Assembly (NCBI RefSeq): GCF_036174265.1
Contig: NZ_CP108055.1
Span: forward strand, 8,618,001 to 8,682,000
Direction: 5' to 3'
DNA: 64,000 bases
Origin: Streptomyces sp. NBC_00285
GTDB lineage: Bacteria; Actinomycetota; Actinomycetes; Streptomycetales; Streptomycetaceae
Part shown: positions 31,809 through 40,804 of the stretch, piece by piece
Layout: every line of letters begins with the position of its first letter
Position numbering within the stretch: the first letter of the stretch is position 1
The notes under the pieces: model-generated
What the model saw: the letters and a program-made list of their open reading frames with translations, nothing else
Told to the model about the DNA's origin: nothing
Database searches by the model: none
Program-made: the position numbers and the translations under genes

Positions 31809-32382
31809 TCGTGACGGTCAGCGCGACCGCCGCCACCACACCCTCCCAGGGCTCCTGGAACAACGACCCGCCCAGAATCCCGATCAGCTGGTACGTCACG
31901 GCCCAGGCCAGACAGGCCGGCAGGTTCCCCCGGACGAACCGTCGCAACGGCCACTCGGCCATGAGGCAGGCCAGCATCACCGGAATGCGCCCCGCAGGCA
32001 CCAGCCGGGACAGCACGAGAACGGCCACCCCGTGGTCGGCCAGCTTCCCCTGCGCCTGTGAGAGCCGCTCCTCCGGAGCCCGGGACCGGATCGCCTCCAG
32101 CCACCGCGATCCGTTCTTCGACTTCATTCCGCGCCGCCCCAGCCAGTACAGGGCGATGTCCCCGAGGAACGCGGCGAGCGACGCCGTGACGAAGACGAAC
32201 AGCAGAGCAAGGGGCGCGGTCTGATGGAAGGCCACGACGGCGGCCGAACTCACCAGCGCCCCCGTGGGGATCACCGGCACCAACGCACCCAGGAACACCA
32301 GCAGGAACAACGTCGGATACCCGATCGCCTGCCCGGCGGCGCCCGGTGTCGCCCCCGTGGTCGCGGCTGCCAGCCAGGTCAC
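31768..32382 (-). CDS. DedA family membrane protein
   Basis: The protein has 204 residues from a GTG that overlaps the stop of the upstream MBL gene. It has five or six membrane helices, with the DedA motifs FLGDIALYWLGRRG and VLSRLVPAGRIPVMLACLMAEWPLRRFVRGN. DedA/SNARE-associated proteins include flippases that recycle undecaprenyl phosphate and phospholipids across the membrane. Coupling to a metallo-beta-lactamase-fold gene suggests a shared lipid-linked substrate, though this is only inference. Confidence 0.9.
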   Translation of the reverse strand: MTWLAAATTGATPGAAGQAIGYPTLFLLVFLGALVPVIPTGALVSSAAVVAFHQTAPLALLFVFVTASLAAFLGDIALYWLGRRGMKSKNGSRWLEAIRSRAPEERLSQAQGKLADHGVAVLVLSRLVPAGRIPVMLACLMAEWPLRRFVRGNLPACLAWAVTYQLIGILGGSLFQEPWEGVVAAVALTVTISAAPTVWKRVRS

Positions 32383-33152
32383 GGAGCGACCTCCAGCCGC
32401 ATGCTCTCCCCGTGCTCCAGCCGGTGCACGTCCACCCCGGGCGCGACCTGGGCCGCCAGCCGCACGAACTCCGAACCCGGCGCGTGGAACTCGTGCGGCC
32501 GCACCGCGTCCAGCCCGATCGGCCAGTACGTCCCGTAGTGCACCGGCACCGCACTGCGCGGCGCGAGCTGCGCCAGCGCCTGGGCCGCGCGCCCCGCGTC
32601 GAGATGCCCCTCGCCGAGATGCGGCCCCCAGCCGCCGACCGGCAGCAGTGCCACGTCGACCGGCCCGACCTCCTTGGCCATGTCGTCGAACAGCCCGGTG
32701 TCCCCGGCGAAGTAGGTGCGCGCCGAGCCCTCGACGACGAAACCGAGCGCGGGGGAGCGGTGCGGTCCGACCGGCAGCCGCCGTCCGTCGTGCCGTGCGG
32801 CCACCGCGCGGATCAGCAGGTCGCCGACGCGCCGCTCGTCGCCGGGCGCCACCTCCTCCAGCCGGAGGTGAGTGAGCCGGCGCAGCCCCGGCACCTGACG
32901 TGGTGCGCCCCGGGGCACGAGCAGGCGCGTGCCCGGATCGAGCCGGGCCAGCGAGGGAACGTGCAGATGGTCGGCGTGCAGATGGGAGACGAGCGCGACA
33001 TCCGCACGCCAGGCTCCGGGCGGTGGCACCGCCCCGCGGCGTCGACGCAGATGCGCGAGCCGGCGGGCGAACAGGGGGTCGGTGAGCACACGTATATCCG
33101 AATCCGCGACCGTGCAGGTCGCGTGACCCCACCAGGTGATCTCCACCGGCAC
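32379..33152 (-). CDS. Metallo-beta-lactamase-fold hydrolase
   Basis: The GTG at 33152 behind AAGGAGG gives 257 residues. It opens PVEITWWGHATCTVADSDIRVLTDP, then has SHLHADHLHV, RAVAARHDGR, YFAGDTGLFDDM and PVHYGTYWPIG, the full zinc-ligand set of UlaG-like enzymes. It is smaller and only distantly similar to the enzyme at 30699-31808. Translationally coupled to DedA downstream. The substrate is unknown. Confidence 0.87.
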   Translation of the reverse strand: MPVEITWWGHATCTVADSDIRVLTDPLFARRLAHLRRRRGAVPPPGAWRADVALVSHLHADHLHVPSLARLDPGTRLLVPRGAPRQVPGLRRLTHLRLEEVAPGDERRVGDLLIRAVAARHDGRRLPVGPHRSPALGFVVEGSARTYFAGDTGLFDDMAKEVGPVDVALLPVGGWGPHLGEGHLDAGRAAQALAQLAPRSAVPVHYGTYWPIGLDAVRPHEFHAPGSEFVRLAAQVAPGVDVHRLEHGESMRLEVAP

Positions 33153-33235
33153 CTCTTTGCCTCCTTCGCGCGACTCCCCGAAGCCTACGGGCTGGAGTAG
33201 GGTCGGCGGCGAAACCCGGAGGTGAGGGGGACACC

Positions 33236-33637
33236 ATGGGACCGGTCCGTGTCACGGCGATCGCGAGTCTGACGCCGCTGGAGGAACTGGACGCCGACCC
33301 CTTCCTGGTGGACTCGCGCAGCCAGCACGCGATGTGCGCGCGCTGGGCCGCCGAGCGGGGGTACACCGTGCAGCGGGAACTGCTGGTGCGGGGGCTGCGG
33401 GCCGACCACGGTGTGCTGTGGGACGGGGTGCGGGCGGGCACCGACCTCTTCGTGGCACCGAGCCGCCGGGTCCTGGAGAGTGCCCTGTCCTCGGTCGAGG
33501 AGTTCGCCGCGGAGTGTGCCCGGCGAGGGGTGCGGGTGGAGACGGTCGGCGTCGCGGAGCCCCTGTACGACGCCCAGATGAAGGCCCGGGTGCACCGCAG
33601 GCTGTCGATGCCGACGGCGGGATACGACGGGCGTTGA
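33236..33637 (+). CDS. Unknown protein with faint resemblance to a serine-recombinase fold
   Basis: The ATG follows GGAGGTGAGG and gives 133 residues. VRVTAIASLTPLEELDADPFLVDSRSQHAMCARWAAERGYTVQRELLVRG recalls the start of serine resolvases (a strand, then Q-x-x-x-C-x-x-W-A-x-x-x-G-Y-x-V). The catalytic YxRxS is absent and no DNA-binding domain follows. It could be a non-catalytic relative, or chance similarity. The helix ESALSSVEEFAAECARRGVRVETVG closes the fold. Function unknown. Confidence 0.6.
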   Translation: MGPVRVTAIASLTPLEELDADPFLVDSRSQHAMCARWAAERGYTVQRELLVRGLRADHGVLWDGVRAGTDLFVAPSRRVLESALSSVEEFAAECARRGVRVETVGVAEPLYDAQMKARVHRRLSMPTAGYDGR

Positions 33638-33775
33638 GCCGCTCCGCCACAGGGGCATCGGCACGGCGGCCGACGCGTGGGACGCCGCCGCGGCCCCGCA
33701 CCAGGATCCGGCTGTCCGACCCGTGTGACACGCTGACCCCAGCGCCCGCACCGACGACGGGCCGGGACGTGAGGT

Positions 33776-35860
33776 GTGCGGCGCGTGCTTGCAGGGCATT
33801 GGCGGCGGGTGGCCAGTCAGGTCGGGCGCAGCGTCACGGTGTGGGCCGTGTCGACGCTCACGATGCTCGTCCTGGCCGGGATCCTGCCGGACTTCCGGCT
33901 CCAGTCGCCGACCGGTGACAGCGCGACCCGGATCGCCGTGACCGCCGCCTTCGGCGCCGGTGCCTTCGGAGTGCTGTCGGCCGTGGTCTGGCCGCTGCTC
34001 GTGCGGCTGTTCCTGCTGGTGCCGACCCTGGTGCTCGGCCTCCTCGTCTTCTTCCTCAACGGGGCGCTGCTGCTGCTCGCCCTGCGGCTGAACCCCGCCG
34101 AGCGCGGCGACGCCGCCCCCGAGACCGCGGTCGTGGTCGCCGCGGTGATGTCCGCCGTCGCATCCGCGACCGGCGGTGCCCTCGCGGTGCGCGACGACGA
34201 CGCCTACCGGCGCCGCCTCTACCGCCTCGCCGACCGCCGCCGCAGACGCCGCCCCGCGGGCCCGGCCACCCCGGGCACCGTCTTCATCCAGCTCGACGGC
34301 GTCGGCCACGACGTCCTGCTGGCCGCCGTCGCCGGCGGACTGATGCCCACCGTCGCCCGCTGGACGGGCCGCGCCGACGCCCCCGGCCGGCGTGCGCGCC
34401 CCACCCACCGGCTCACCTCCTGGCGCACCGACTGGTCCAGCCAGACCGGCGCCAGCCAGCTCGGCATCCTGCACGGCAGCAACCACGACGTCCCCGCGTT
34501 CCGCTGGTACGAGAAGGACCGCGGCGAGGTGATGGTCTGCAACCGCCCCACCAGCGCCGCCGAGCTCCAGCGCCGGGCCGTCGAGTGGGCGGGACACGGC
34601 GGACTGCTCACCGTCGACGGCGCCAGCCGCGGCAACCTCTTCTCCGGCGGCGCCGAGGAACAGGCACTCGTCCTGTCCATCGCCGCCCGCCGCCGTAGCC
34701 GTGAGACCCGCTCCCGGGCGGGCTACTTCGCCTACTTCTCCGACCCCGCCAACGCCGTCCGCACCGCCCTGTCCTTCTTCGCCGAGGTCGGCCGGGAGAT
34801 CGGCCAGTCGACCCGCGCCCGGGCCCGCAAGGAGCGCCCGCGGGTGGGCCGCGGGGGCCTGTACCCGCTCGTCCGCGCCTTCGCGACCATCGTCGAGCGG
34901 GACGTCGTGGTCACCGCCGTGATGGGCGACATGCTCGCGGGCCGTACGGCCGTCTACGCCGACCTGGTGGCCTACGACGAGGTCGCCCACCACTCCGGGC
35001 CGACCGGCCGTGACGCCGCGAAGGTACTGGAGAGCCTGGACCGTTCCCTCGCACTGATCGAGAACGTCGCCGAGCACGCCCCGCGCCCGTACCGGATCGT
35101 CGTCCTCTCCGACCACGGCCAGAGCCCCGGCGAGACCTTCCGCACCCGCTACGGACTCACTCTCGGTGACCTGGTGCGGGCCGGCTGCGGGCTGCCCGTG
35201 TCGCGCAGGGCCGAGCGCACCCACAGCGGGGCCGAGGCCCGCGCCGCCGTGCGTGCCGCGCTGCGCCGGCCGCACAAGGAGGGCAGGGAGGAGTTCCGTC
35301 CCGCCCGCGGCTCCGAGCCGATCGTGCTGGCCTCGGGCAACCTCGGGCTGGTCTCCTTCCCCGATGTGCATCACCGGATGAGCAAGGAGGAGATCGACGC
35401 ACGGCACCCGGCCCTGCTGACCACCCTCGCCAACCATCCCGGCATCGGGTTCCTTCTTGTGCGCAGCGAGAAGCACGGCGGGGTGGTGCTGGGGCCTTTC
35501 GGTACGGAGATTCCCCTCGACCGACTCGACGACGATCCAGGGCCGTTGGCAGACTTCGGGCCCGGCGCGGCCGAGGCCGTGCGCCGCACGCACTCCTTCC
35601 CGCACACCGCCGACATCATGGTCAACTCGTGGTACGACCCCGCCGAGGGGGAAGTGCTCGCCTTCGAGGAGCAGATCGGCTCGCACGGCGGGCTCGGCGG
35701 GGCCCAGGGGAAGCCGTTCCTGTTGTCGCCGCTCGCCCTGTCCGCGCCACCCGACGGGTTGGTCGGGGCGGAGGGGGTCCATCAGATGCTCCGGCGATGG
35801 CTCGACGAGGCGGGCGGCCCTCAAGTACCGCTGACCGCACGGGAGAAGAAGGCCGCGTAG
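33776..35860 (+). CDS. Holin-4-like membrane domain fused to an alkaline-phosphatase-superfamily domain
   Basis: The 694-residue protein starts at GTG 33776 behind GTGAGG. Residues about 15-130 hold four membrane helices of the YvlD/phage-holin-4 type. From about 165 comes an alkaline-phosphatase-superfamily domain: FIQLDGVGHDVLL (metal Asp), a likely nucleophile in TDWSSQTGASQLGILHG, VAYDEVAHHSGP, VLSDHGQSPGE and IGSHGGLGG. These are phosphodiesterase/phosphoglycerol-transferase-like ligands. It is probably a membrane enzyme that cleaves or transfers a phosphodiester on envelope lipids or teichoic-acid-like polymers. It is long for either family alone because it joins both. Confidence 0.8.
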   Translation: MRRVLAGHWRRVASQVGRSVTVWAVSTLTMLVLAGILPDFRLQSPTGDSATRIAVTAAFGAGAFGVLSAVVWPLLVRLFLLVPTLVLGLLVFFLNGALLLLALRLNPAERGDAAPETAVVVAAVMSAVASATGGALAVRDDDAYRRRLYRLADRRRRRRPAGPATPGTVFIQLDGVGHDVLLAAVAGGLMPTVARWTGRADAPGRRARPTHRLTSWRTDWSSQTGASQLGILHGSNHDVPAFRWYEKDRGEVMVCNRPTSAAELQRRAVEWAGHGGLLTVDGASRGNLFSGGAEEQALVLSIAARRRSRETRSRAGYFAYFSDPANAVRTALSFFAEVGREIGQSTRARARKERPRVGRGGLYPLVRAFATIVERDVVVTAVMGDMLAGRTAVYADLVAYDEVAHHSGPTGRDAAKVLESLDRSLALIENVAEHAPRPYRIVVLSDHGQSPGETFRTRYGLTLGDLVRAGCGLPVSRRAERTHSGAEARAAVRAALRRPHKEGREEFRPARGSEPIVLASGNLGLVSFPDVHHRMSKEEIDARHPALLTTLANHPGIGFLLVRSEKHGGVVLGPFGTEIPLDRLDDDPGPLADFGPGAAEAVRRTHSFPHTADIMVNSWYDPAEGEVLAFEEQIGSHGGLGGAQGKPFLLSPLALSAPPDGLVGAEGVHQMLRRWLDEAGGPQVPLTAREKKAA

Positions 35861-36024
35861 GGGTTCGGCTGCGCCGACGTGGCGGAGCCGCTTGTCGGTA
35901 CCGCGCCGCGACCCTGAGCGGTCCTGCGCGGCCCTGGCGGCTCGGAAAACCAGCTGCGGCTCCTCGGCCCGCCGCCCACACTGTTCGAGTCACCCCTTCT
36001 CGAACCCTCCCTGGAGCCACCGCT

Positions 36025-37086
36025 TTGCAGGCCGCCGTCACCGTCACGCCCTCCCGGATCCCCGACCTCCTCCTCGGCCTCGCGACCGTGCGGCCCGTCT
36101 TCGTCTGGGGTGCGCCGGGTATCGGGAAGTCGTCCCTGGTCAGGGAGTTCGCCGCCTCGTTGGGGCTGGAGTGCGTGAGCCTGATCGGTACCCAGCTGGC
36201 CCCCGAGGACCTCATCGGGGTGCCGCAGATCCGGGACGGACGGTCCGTGTTCTGCCCGCCGGAGTCGATCGCCCGTGACGAGCCGTACTGCCTGTTCCTG
36301 GACGAGCTGAACGCGGCCACGCCGGATGTGCAGAAGGCGTTCTACTCGCTCATCCTGGACGGCCGTATCGGGGCCTACGAACTCCCCAAGGGTTCCATCG
36401 TCATCGGCGCCGGCAACCGGTCCACCGACAACGCGCTGGCCCGGCCCATCGCCTCCGCCCTCGTCAACCGCCTCACCCACGTCCACCTGGAGGCGTCCGC
36501 CAAGGACTGGCTGATCTGGGCCGGTGAGAACGGCATCCACCCGTGGATCCTCGACCACCTCACCGACCGGCCCGACCACCTGTGGTCCAAGCCGCCGAAG
36601 ACCGAGGAGCCGTTCTCCACGCCCCGCTCCTGGCACATGCTCTCCGACGCGCTGCACTCCTTCGGCCAGGACCTCGACGAGGACACCCTGAAGGTCCTCG
36701 CGCACGGCACGCTGACGCCGGCGCACGCGACCGCCTTCTGCGGATACGTCAAGATCGTGCGGGGGCAGTTCGGCATCGAGGCGATCATCAAGGGCGACAC
36801 CCGCTGGCCGGGACGGCTGGAGGACCGCGACCTGCTCTACTACCTCGCCGAGTCCTTCCGCGGCCGTCTGATCAAGGAACTCCCGGTCAGCAAGGAGCAC
36901 ATGTCGGCGAACGGCCGGCAGACCGCGTACCGCGCCAAGTCGCTGCTCGTCCAACTCGCGGAGATCTCCGTGGAGGTGGCCCAGACCGTCATCGCCGCGG
37001 GTGACGACGGCAATCCCGTCCTGCCCTCGTGGTTCCTCGTCGAGGCGGCCCGCGACATGCCCCGGCTGGTGGAGGCGCGGCGGTGA
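36025..37086 (+). CDS. MoxR-type AAA ATPase
   Basis: No ATG or GTG lies at the right place; TTG at 36025 follows TGGAG by eight bases and gives 353 residues. Walker A is GAPGIGKS (29-36), Walker B LFLDELNA (D93, E94), sensor 1 GAGNRSTDNA. MoxR-like ATPases work with VWA-domain partners to insert metals or remodel proteins. The next gene encodes such a partner and overlaps the stop, so they form a RavA/ViaA-like pair. The 164-base gap before it has no clear promoter. Confidence 0.85.
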   Translation: MQAAVTVTPSRIPDLLLGLATVRPVFVWGAPGIGKSSLVREFAASLGLECVSLIGTQLAPEDLIGVPQIRDGRSVFCPPESIARDEPYCLFLDELNAATPDVQKAFYSLILDGRIGAYELPKGSIVIGAGNRSTDNALARPIASALVNRLTHVHLEASAKDWLIWAGENGIHPWILDHLTDRPDHLWSKPPKTEEPFSTPRSWHMLSDALHSFGQDLDEDTLKVLAHGTLTPAHATAFCGYVKIVRGQFGIEAIIKGDTRWPGRLEDRDLLYYLAESFRGRLIKELPVSKEHMSANGRQTAYRAKSLLVQLAEISVEVAQTVIAAGDDGNPVLPSWFLVEAARDMPRLVEARR

Positions 37087-38873
37087 GCCGAAGCCCCGAA
37101 AAGAAGAAGCGGGACCTCGCGGGTGAGGCGTTCGCCGAGGGGATGAAACTGCTGCGGGCCAACCCGGCGCTCGCGGCCGTCGAGTTCGACGTCTGCCGTC
37201 AGGAGGAGTGCCGCTTCGCGCCCCGGGACGGGCTCGTGGTCGTCGATTCCGACGGCGATCTGCACGTCCACCCCGACCGGCTGGCCGAGCCCACCGCCTG
37301 GGCCTGGGCGCTCGCCCACGCCGTCCTCCACCTCGGCTTCGGACACGTCCCGGCGGTGAAGGGCGAACGCACCCAGCCCGACCGCTTCGACCTCGCCGCC
37401 CGCTGTCTCGTCGTCAACCGCTTCCTGCTCGGCTTCCCCGTCGGCAGGACCCCCGAGCACCTGCCCGCCTCCTACCCCGACGGTGACGAGGAGCAACTCG
37501 CCGCGCGGTGGCGGCGCGACGGCGTCCCGGCCGTCTACGAACACTGCGGTACCGCCGGCGCCGGGCCCGACCAGCTGCTGCTGGGATGGACGGGCTGGTC
37601 CCAACCGCCGGACTGGCAGCTGGCGTTCGCCACCGCACTGACCCGGACGGTGTCCGCGGCGATGGACATGGCGGGCGGCCGCCGGGACTCCCTCGACGGC
37701 GAGGCGCCGCAGCGGCGTCCCTGGCAGCAGGCCCTGAGCTGGTTCGTCTCCTCCTATCCGCTGCTCGGGGGCATCGCGGCCGGCATCAAGGTGGTCGCCG
37801 ACGCCGAACTCGCCCGCGCCCACGGCATCGCCATCGCCGCCGTCGACGCCGAGGCCGCCGAGATCTACATCAACCCGCTGCGCCGCTTCGACGACGAGGA
37901 ATGGCGGTTCGTCCTCGCCCACGAGATGCTGCACGCCGCCCTGCGCCACGGCGACCGCTGCGGCACCCGTGACCCCTACCTCTTCAACGTCGCCTGCGAC
38001 TACGTCATCAACGGCTGGCTGAACGAGATGCAGATCGGCCTCATGCCCGAGGGCCTGCTGTACGACCCCGAGCTCGCCGGCCTGTCCTCCGAGGAGGTCT
38101 ACGACCGCATCGCCGGCGACCTGCGCCGCAAGCGCCGGCTGGCCACCCTGCGGGGCAAGGGCGTCGGCGACATCCTCGGCGGCCCGCTCGGCTCGCCCCG
38201 CGACTACGTCGACCTCGACGAGTTCTACCGCAGGGGCCTCGCCCAGGGCCTCGACCTGCACGGGCAGCAGGAGCGCGGGTTCCTGCCCGGCGGCCTGGTC
38301 GAGGAGATCCGCGCGCTCAGCCATCCGCCGCTGCCCTGGGACGCCCGGCTCGCCCGCTGGTTCGACGAGTTCGTGCCCAGCCCACAGCCCGTCAGGACCT
38401 ACGCCCGTCCCTCGCGCCGTCAGGCCGCCACCCCCGGCATCCCCCGCGCAGGCCGGTACTTCCCGCCCGAGGAGATCGCCCGCTGCACCTTCGGCGTGGT
38501 CCTGGACACCTCCGGCTCGATGAACCGCACCCTGCTCGGCAAGGCACTGGGCGCGATCGCCTCGTACGCCGAGGCACGGGACGTACCGGCCGCCCGGGTC
38601 GTGTTCTGCGACGCGGCCCCGCACGACGCCGGCTATCTGCCCGTCACCGAGATCGCCGAGCGGGTCCGGGTGCACGGCCGCGGCGGCACCGTCCTGCAGC
38701 CCGGCATCGACCTGCTGCACCGCGCCGACGACTTCCCCGCGAGCGCGCCCGTACTGGTGATCACGGACGGCTGGTGCGACGTGCTGCGGGTCCGGCGCGA
38801 GCACGCCTATCTGATCCCGCAGGGGGCCAGGCTGCCGTTCACCGCACGTGGGCCGGTCTTCCGGGTGAGCTGA
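37083..38873 (+). CDS. VWA/zincin-like protein (DUF2201 type), partner of the MoxR ATPase
   Basis: The GTG at 37083 overlaps the ATPase stop; 596 residues. Residues about 240-330 contain a zincin motif HEMLHAALRHGDR (H280) with following NVACDYVIN, as in DUF2201_N metallopeptidase-like proteins. Residues about 465-596 are a VWA-like domain with MIDAS motif DTSGSM (D475). A first copy of the zincin segment seems to occur at residues 55-110: ALAHAVLHLGFGH (79-88) has Ala where the catalytic Glu should be, so it is presumably inactive. The pair may act as a metal- or ATP-driven chaperone; the target is unknown. Confidence 0.82.
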   Translation: MSRSPEKKKRDLAGEAFAEGMKLLRANPALAAVEFDVCRQEECRFAPRDGLVVVDSDGDLHVHPDRLAEPTAWAWALAHAVLHLGFGHVPAVKGERTQPDRFDLAARCLVVNRFLLGFPVGRTPEHLPASYPDGDEEQLAARWRRDGVPAVYEHCGTAGAGPDQLLLGWTGWSQPPDWQLAFATALTRTVSAAMDMAGGRRDSLDGEAPQRRPWQQALSWFVSSYPLLGGIAAGIKVVADAELARAHGIAIAAVDAEAAEIYINPLRRFDDEEWRFVLAHEMLHAALRHGDRCGTRDPYLFNVACDYVINGWLNEMQIGLMPEGLLYDPELAGLSSEEVYDRIAGDLRRKRRLATLRGKGVGDILGGPLGSPRDYVDLDEFYRRGLAQGLDLHGQQERGFLPGGLVEEIRALSHPPLPWDARLARWFDEFVPSPQPVRTYARPSRRQAATPGIPRAGRYFPPEEIARCTFGVVLDTSGSMNRTLLGKALGAIASYAEARDVPAARVVFCDAAPHDAGYLPVTEIAERVRVHGRGGTVLQPGIDLLHRADDFPASAPVLVITDGWCDVLRVRREHAYLIPQGARLPFTARGPVFRVS

Positions 38874-38935
38874 GCGTAGTGTGATCGGATGGTTCCCGTA
38901 CCCCCTGTCAGCGGGACCACAGGAAAGGACTGATC

Positions 38936-39364
38936 GTGGCCACCACGCGCTCCGCACACACCGTCTGGGAAGGCAACCTCCTCGAGGGGAGCGGTGTCGT
39001 CAACTTCGACTCCTCCGGTGCCATCGAGGCACAGCCGGTCACCTGGGCCTCGCGTTCCCAGGACGCCAACGGCAAGACCAGCCCCGAGGAGCTGATCGCC
39101 GCCGCGCACTCCAGCTGCTTCTCCATGGCGCTCTCGCACGCCCTGAACGGCGCCGGCACCCCGCCCACCAAGCTCCTCACCTCGGCCGACGTCACCTTCC
39201 AGCCGGGCGAGGGCATCACCGGCATCCACCTCACCGTCGAGGGCACCGTGCCGGGCCTGGACGAGGAGGGCTTCGCCGCCGCCGCGGACGACGCCAAGGC
39301 CAACTGCCCGGTCAGCCAGGCCCTGAAGTCCGTACCGATCACCCTGGACGCGAAGCTCGCCTGA
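38936..39364 (+). CDS. osmC: OsmC-type peroxiredoxin
   Basis: The 142-residue protein starts with GTG behind AAAGGA. The two redox cysteines are in HSSCFSMALSHAL and AKANCPVSQALKS, and the N-terminus TTRSAHTVWEGNLLEGSG is typical of the OsmC subgroup. OsmC reduces organic hydroperoxides with dithiol donors and is induced by osmotic and oxidative stress. It has its own terminator downstream. A TAGTGT -10-like sequence at about 38876 could be its promoter. Confidence 0.92.
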   Translation: MATTRSAHTVWEGNLLEGSGVVNFDSSGAIEAQPVTWASRSQDANGKTSPEELIAAAHSSCFSMALSHALNGAGTPPTKLLTSADVTFQPGEGITGIHLTVEGTVPGLDEEGFAAAADDAKANCPVSQALKSVPITLDAKLA

Positions 39365-39380
39365 GGCGACCTGTCCTGCA

Positions 39381-39415
39381 CGTTGCGCAGCCCTTGTGAA
39401 GGGGGCTGCGCAACG
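39381..39415 (+). terminator. Hairpin terminator after osmC
   Basis: CGTTGCGCAGCCC (39381-39393) pairs with GGGCTGCGCAACG (39403-39415), giving a 13-bp perfect stem and a 9-base loop, 17 bases after the osmC stop. It separates osmC from the CorA-like gene. Confidence 0.8.
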
Positions 39416-39456
39416 TCGGTCCGGGGTATGAAGTCGTCGGTGTGGGAGGCAACACG

Positions 39457-40797
39457 ATGATTGCGGGAACATCCAGCAGCGCGGCGGCACTCGACTCCGG
39501 CACCCGTGAACTCACCCGTGTCCTCATGCTGTTCAGCCTCACCGGCAGCCTGGAGGAGGACCGCCCCTCGCCGGGCAGCCTCGTAGACCGGTTCGACTTC
39601 GGCCGCTTCGCCCTGCACCTCAGATCCAGTGAGGCGGTGCTGCCGGTGCCGTTGCCGGTCGCCACGGTGGAGCCCGGGGAGCTGCGGTTCTCGCACGGCT
39701 TCCACGGTCTGGAACCGGCGTCGGTCGAGATCGCCGTCCTCGCCACCCCGCGCGGCGACATCACCCTGGCCATGGACTGCGGGTTCGCCGGACCGACCCC
39801 GGCCGCCGCCCTGGCCGAGTGGCTCGCGGCCACCTGCTTCGACCGGGACCAGATCATGCTCGGGGACCGTCCGCTGCTCACCGCGCTCGGACTGCGGCCC
39901 GTCCCGTCGGACCCCCTCGCCTTCGGCCAGAACGTGCACCAACTCGTCTTTCCCGGCGGCGAGTTGCGCGACGACCTGCTGAACTCCGAGGCCGCGCAGC
40001 GCTCCCTCATGCTGAACGAGATCCTCTACCGCGGCCGGATGGCGACGACGGAACCGCCCAATCTGCGCAACCACGGCAGCACACTCTCGGCGCACGGCCG
40101 CGGGGTCTCCGTGCACGCCGGGTGGGCCGAGCACGTGGAGAACGGCCTGATCCTGGTGGCCGTCGGCATGATCTCCGCGCTGGCCGTCCTGCAGCGCACC
40201 CGGCTGGCCGCCTTCGAGACGATGCGGGCGAACGAACAGGCGTCCGCGAGCTCGCCGTACGAGATCCGGTCGCTGATCTCGCAGTTGTCCACCGGGGTCA
40301 ACGAACTCCAGCTAGACCTGGCCTTCGGAGTGGAGGCGTACGTCGACAGCCTGCTCATCCCGGAGACGGTCATGGAGGCCTTCCAGTCCTCCCTGCGCGA
40401 CGCGCTCGGCATCCGGGACAGCCTGGACAACTCGGCCCGCATGGTGGAGCGGCTGACCTCGGTGATCAGCGCCCGCTCGGCGGCCCTGGACGCCGAACTC
40501 TCCGAGCGCGACGACCGCAGGGACCGCACGGTGTCCGTGCTGGTCGCGATCGCCACCCTGATCGCCCTGCCGCCGACATTGCTGCTGGCGTTCTTCGGCG
40601 TCAACGCCACGACCGTGAACGACCACCGCTCCATCTTCGACCCGCGATACCTCCCGGCCTACCTCCTGGCCTGGGTTCCCTTCCTCGTGCTCGCCGTGAT
40701 CGGATACGTCCGGATCATCCGGACCGGCAGACGCTCCGGCCCCCTGCTGACCCCGCCCGCCCCGATCCCCGCCCAGCGCCCACCGACCGGAAGCTGA
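39457..40797 (+). CDS. CorA-like membrane transporter with GVN motif
   Basis: The ATG at 39457, seven bases after GGGAGG, gives 446 residues. The chain is a long cytoplasmic domain, a coiled coil (SLRDALGIRDSLDNSARMVERLTSVISARSAALDAELSERDD) and two C-terminal membrane helices joined by FFGVNATTV. Classic CorA Mg2+ channels have GMN at this turn. Here it is GVN, as in some divergent CorA-like proteins, so ion selectivity may differ. It lies seven bases before the glycerophosphodiesterase gene. Confidence 0.72.
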   Translation: MIAGTSSSAAALDSGTRELTRVLMLFSLTGSLEEDRPSPGSLVDRFDFGRFALHLRSSEAVLPVPLPVATVEPGELRFSHGFHGLEPASVEIAVLATPRGDITLAMDCGFAGPTPAAALAEWLAATCFDRDQIMLGDRPLLTALGLRPVPSDPLAFGQNVHQLVFPGGELRDDLLNSEAAQRSLMLNEILYRGRMATTEPPNLRNHGSTLSAHGRGVSVHAGWAEHVENGLILVAVGMISALAVLQRTRLAAFETMRANEQASASSPYEIRSLISQLSTGVNELQLDLAFGVEAYVDSLLIPETVMEAFQSSLRDALGIRDSLDNSARMVERLTSVISARSAALDAELSERDDRRDRTVSVLVAIATLIALPPTLLLAFFGVNATTVNDHRSIFDPRYLPAYLLAWVPFLVLAVIGYVRIIRTGRRSGPLLTPPAPIPAQRPPTGS

Positions 40798-40804
40798 CCC
40801 CCGT

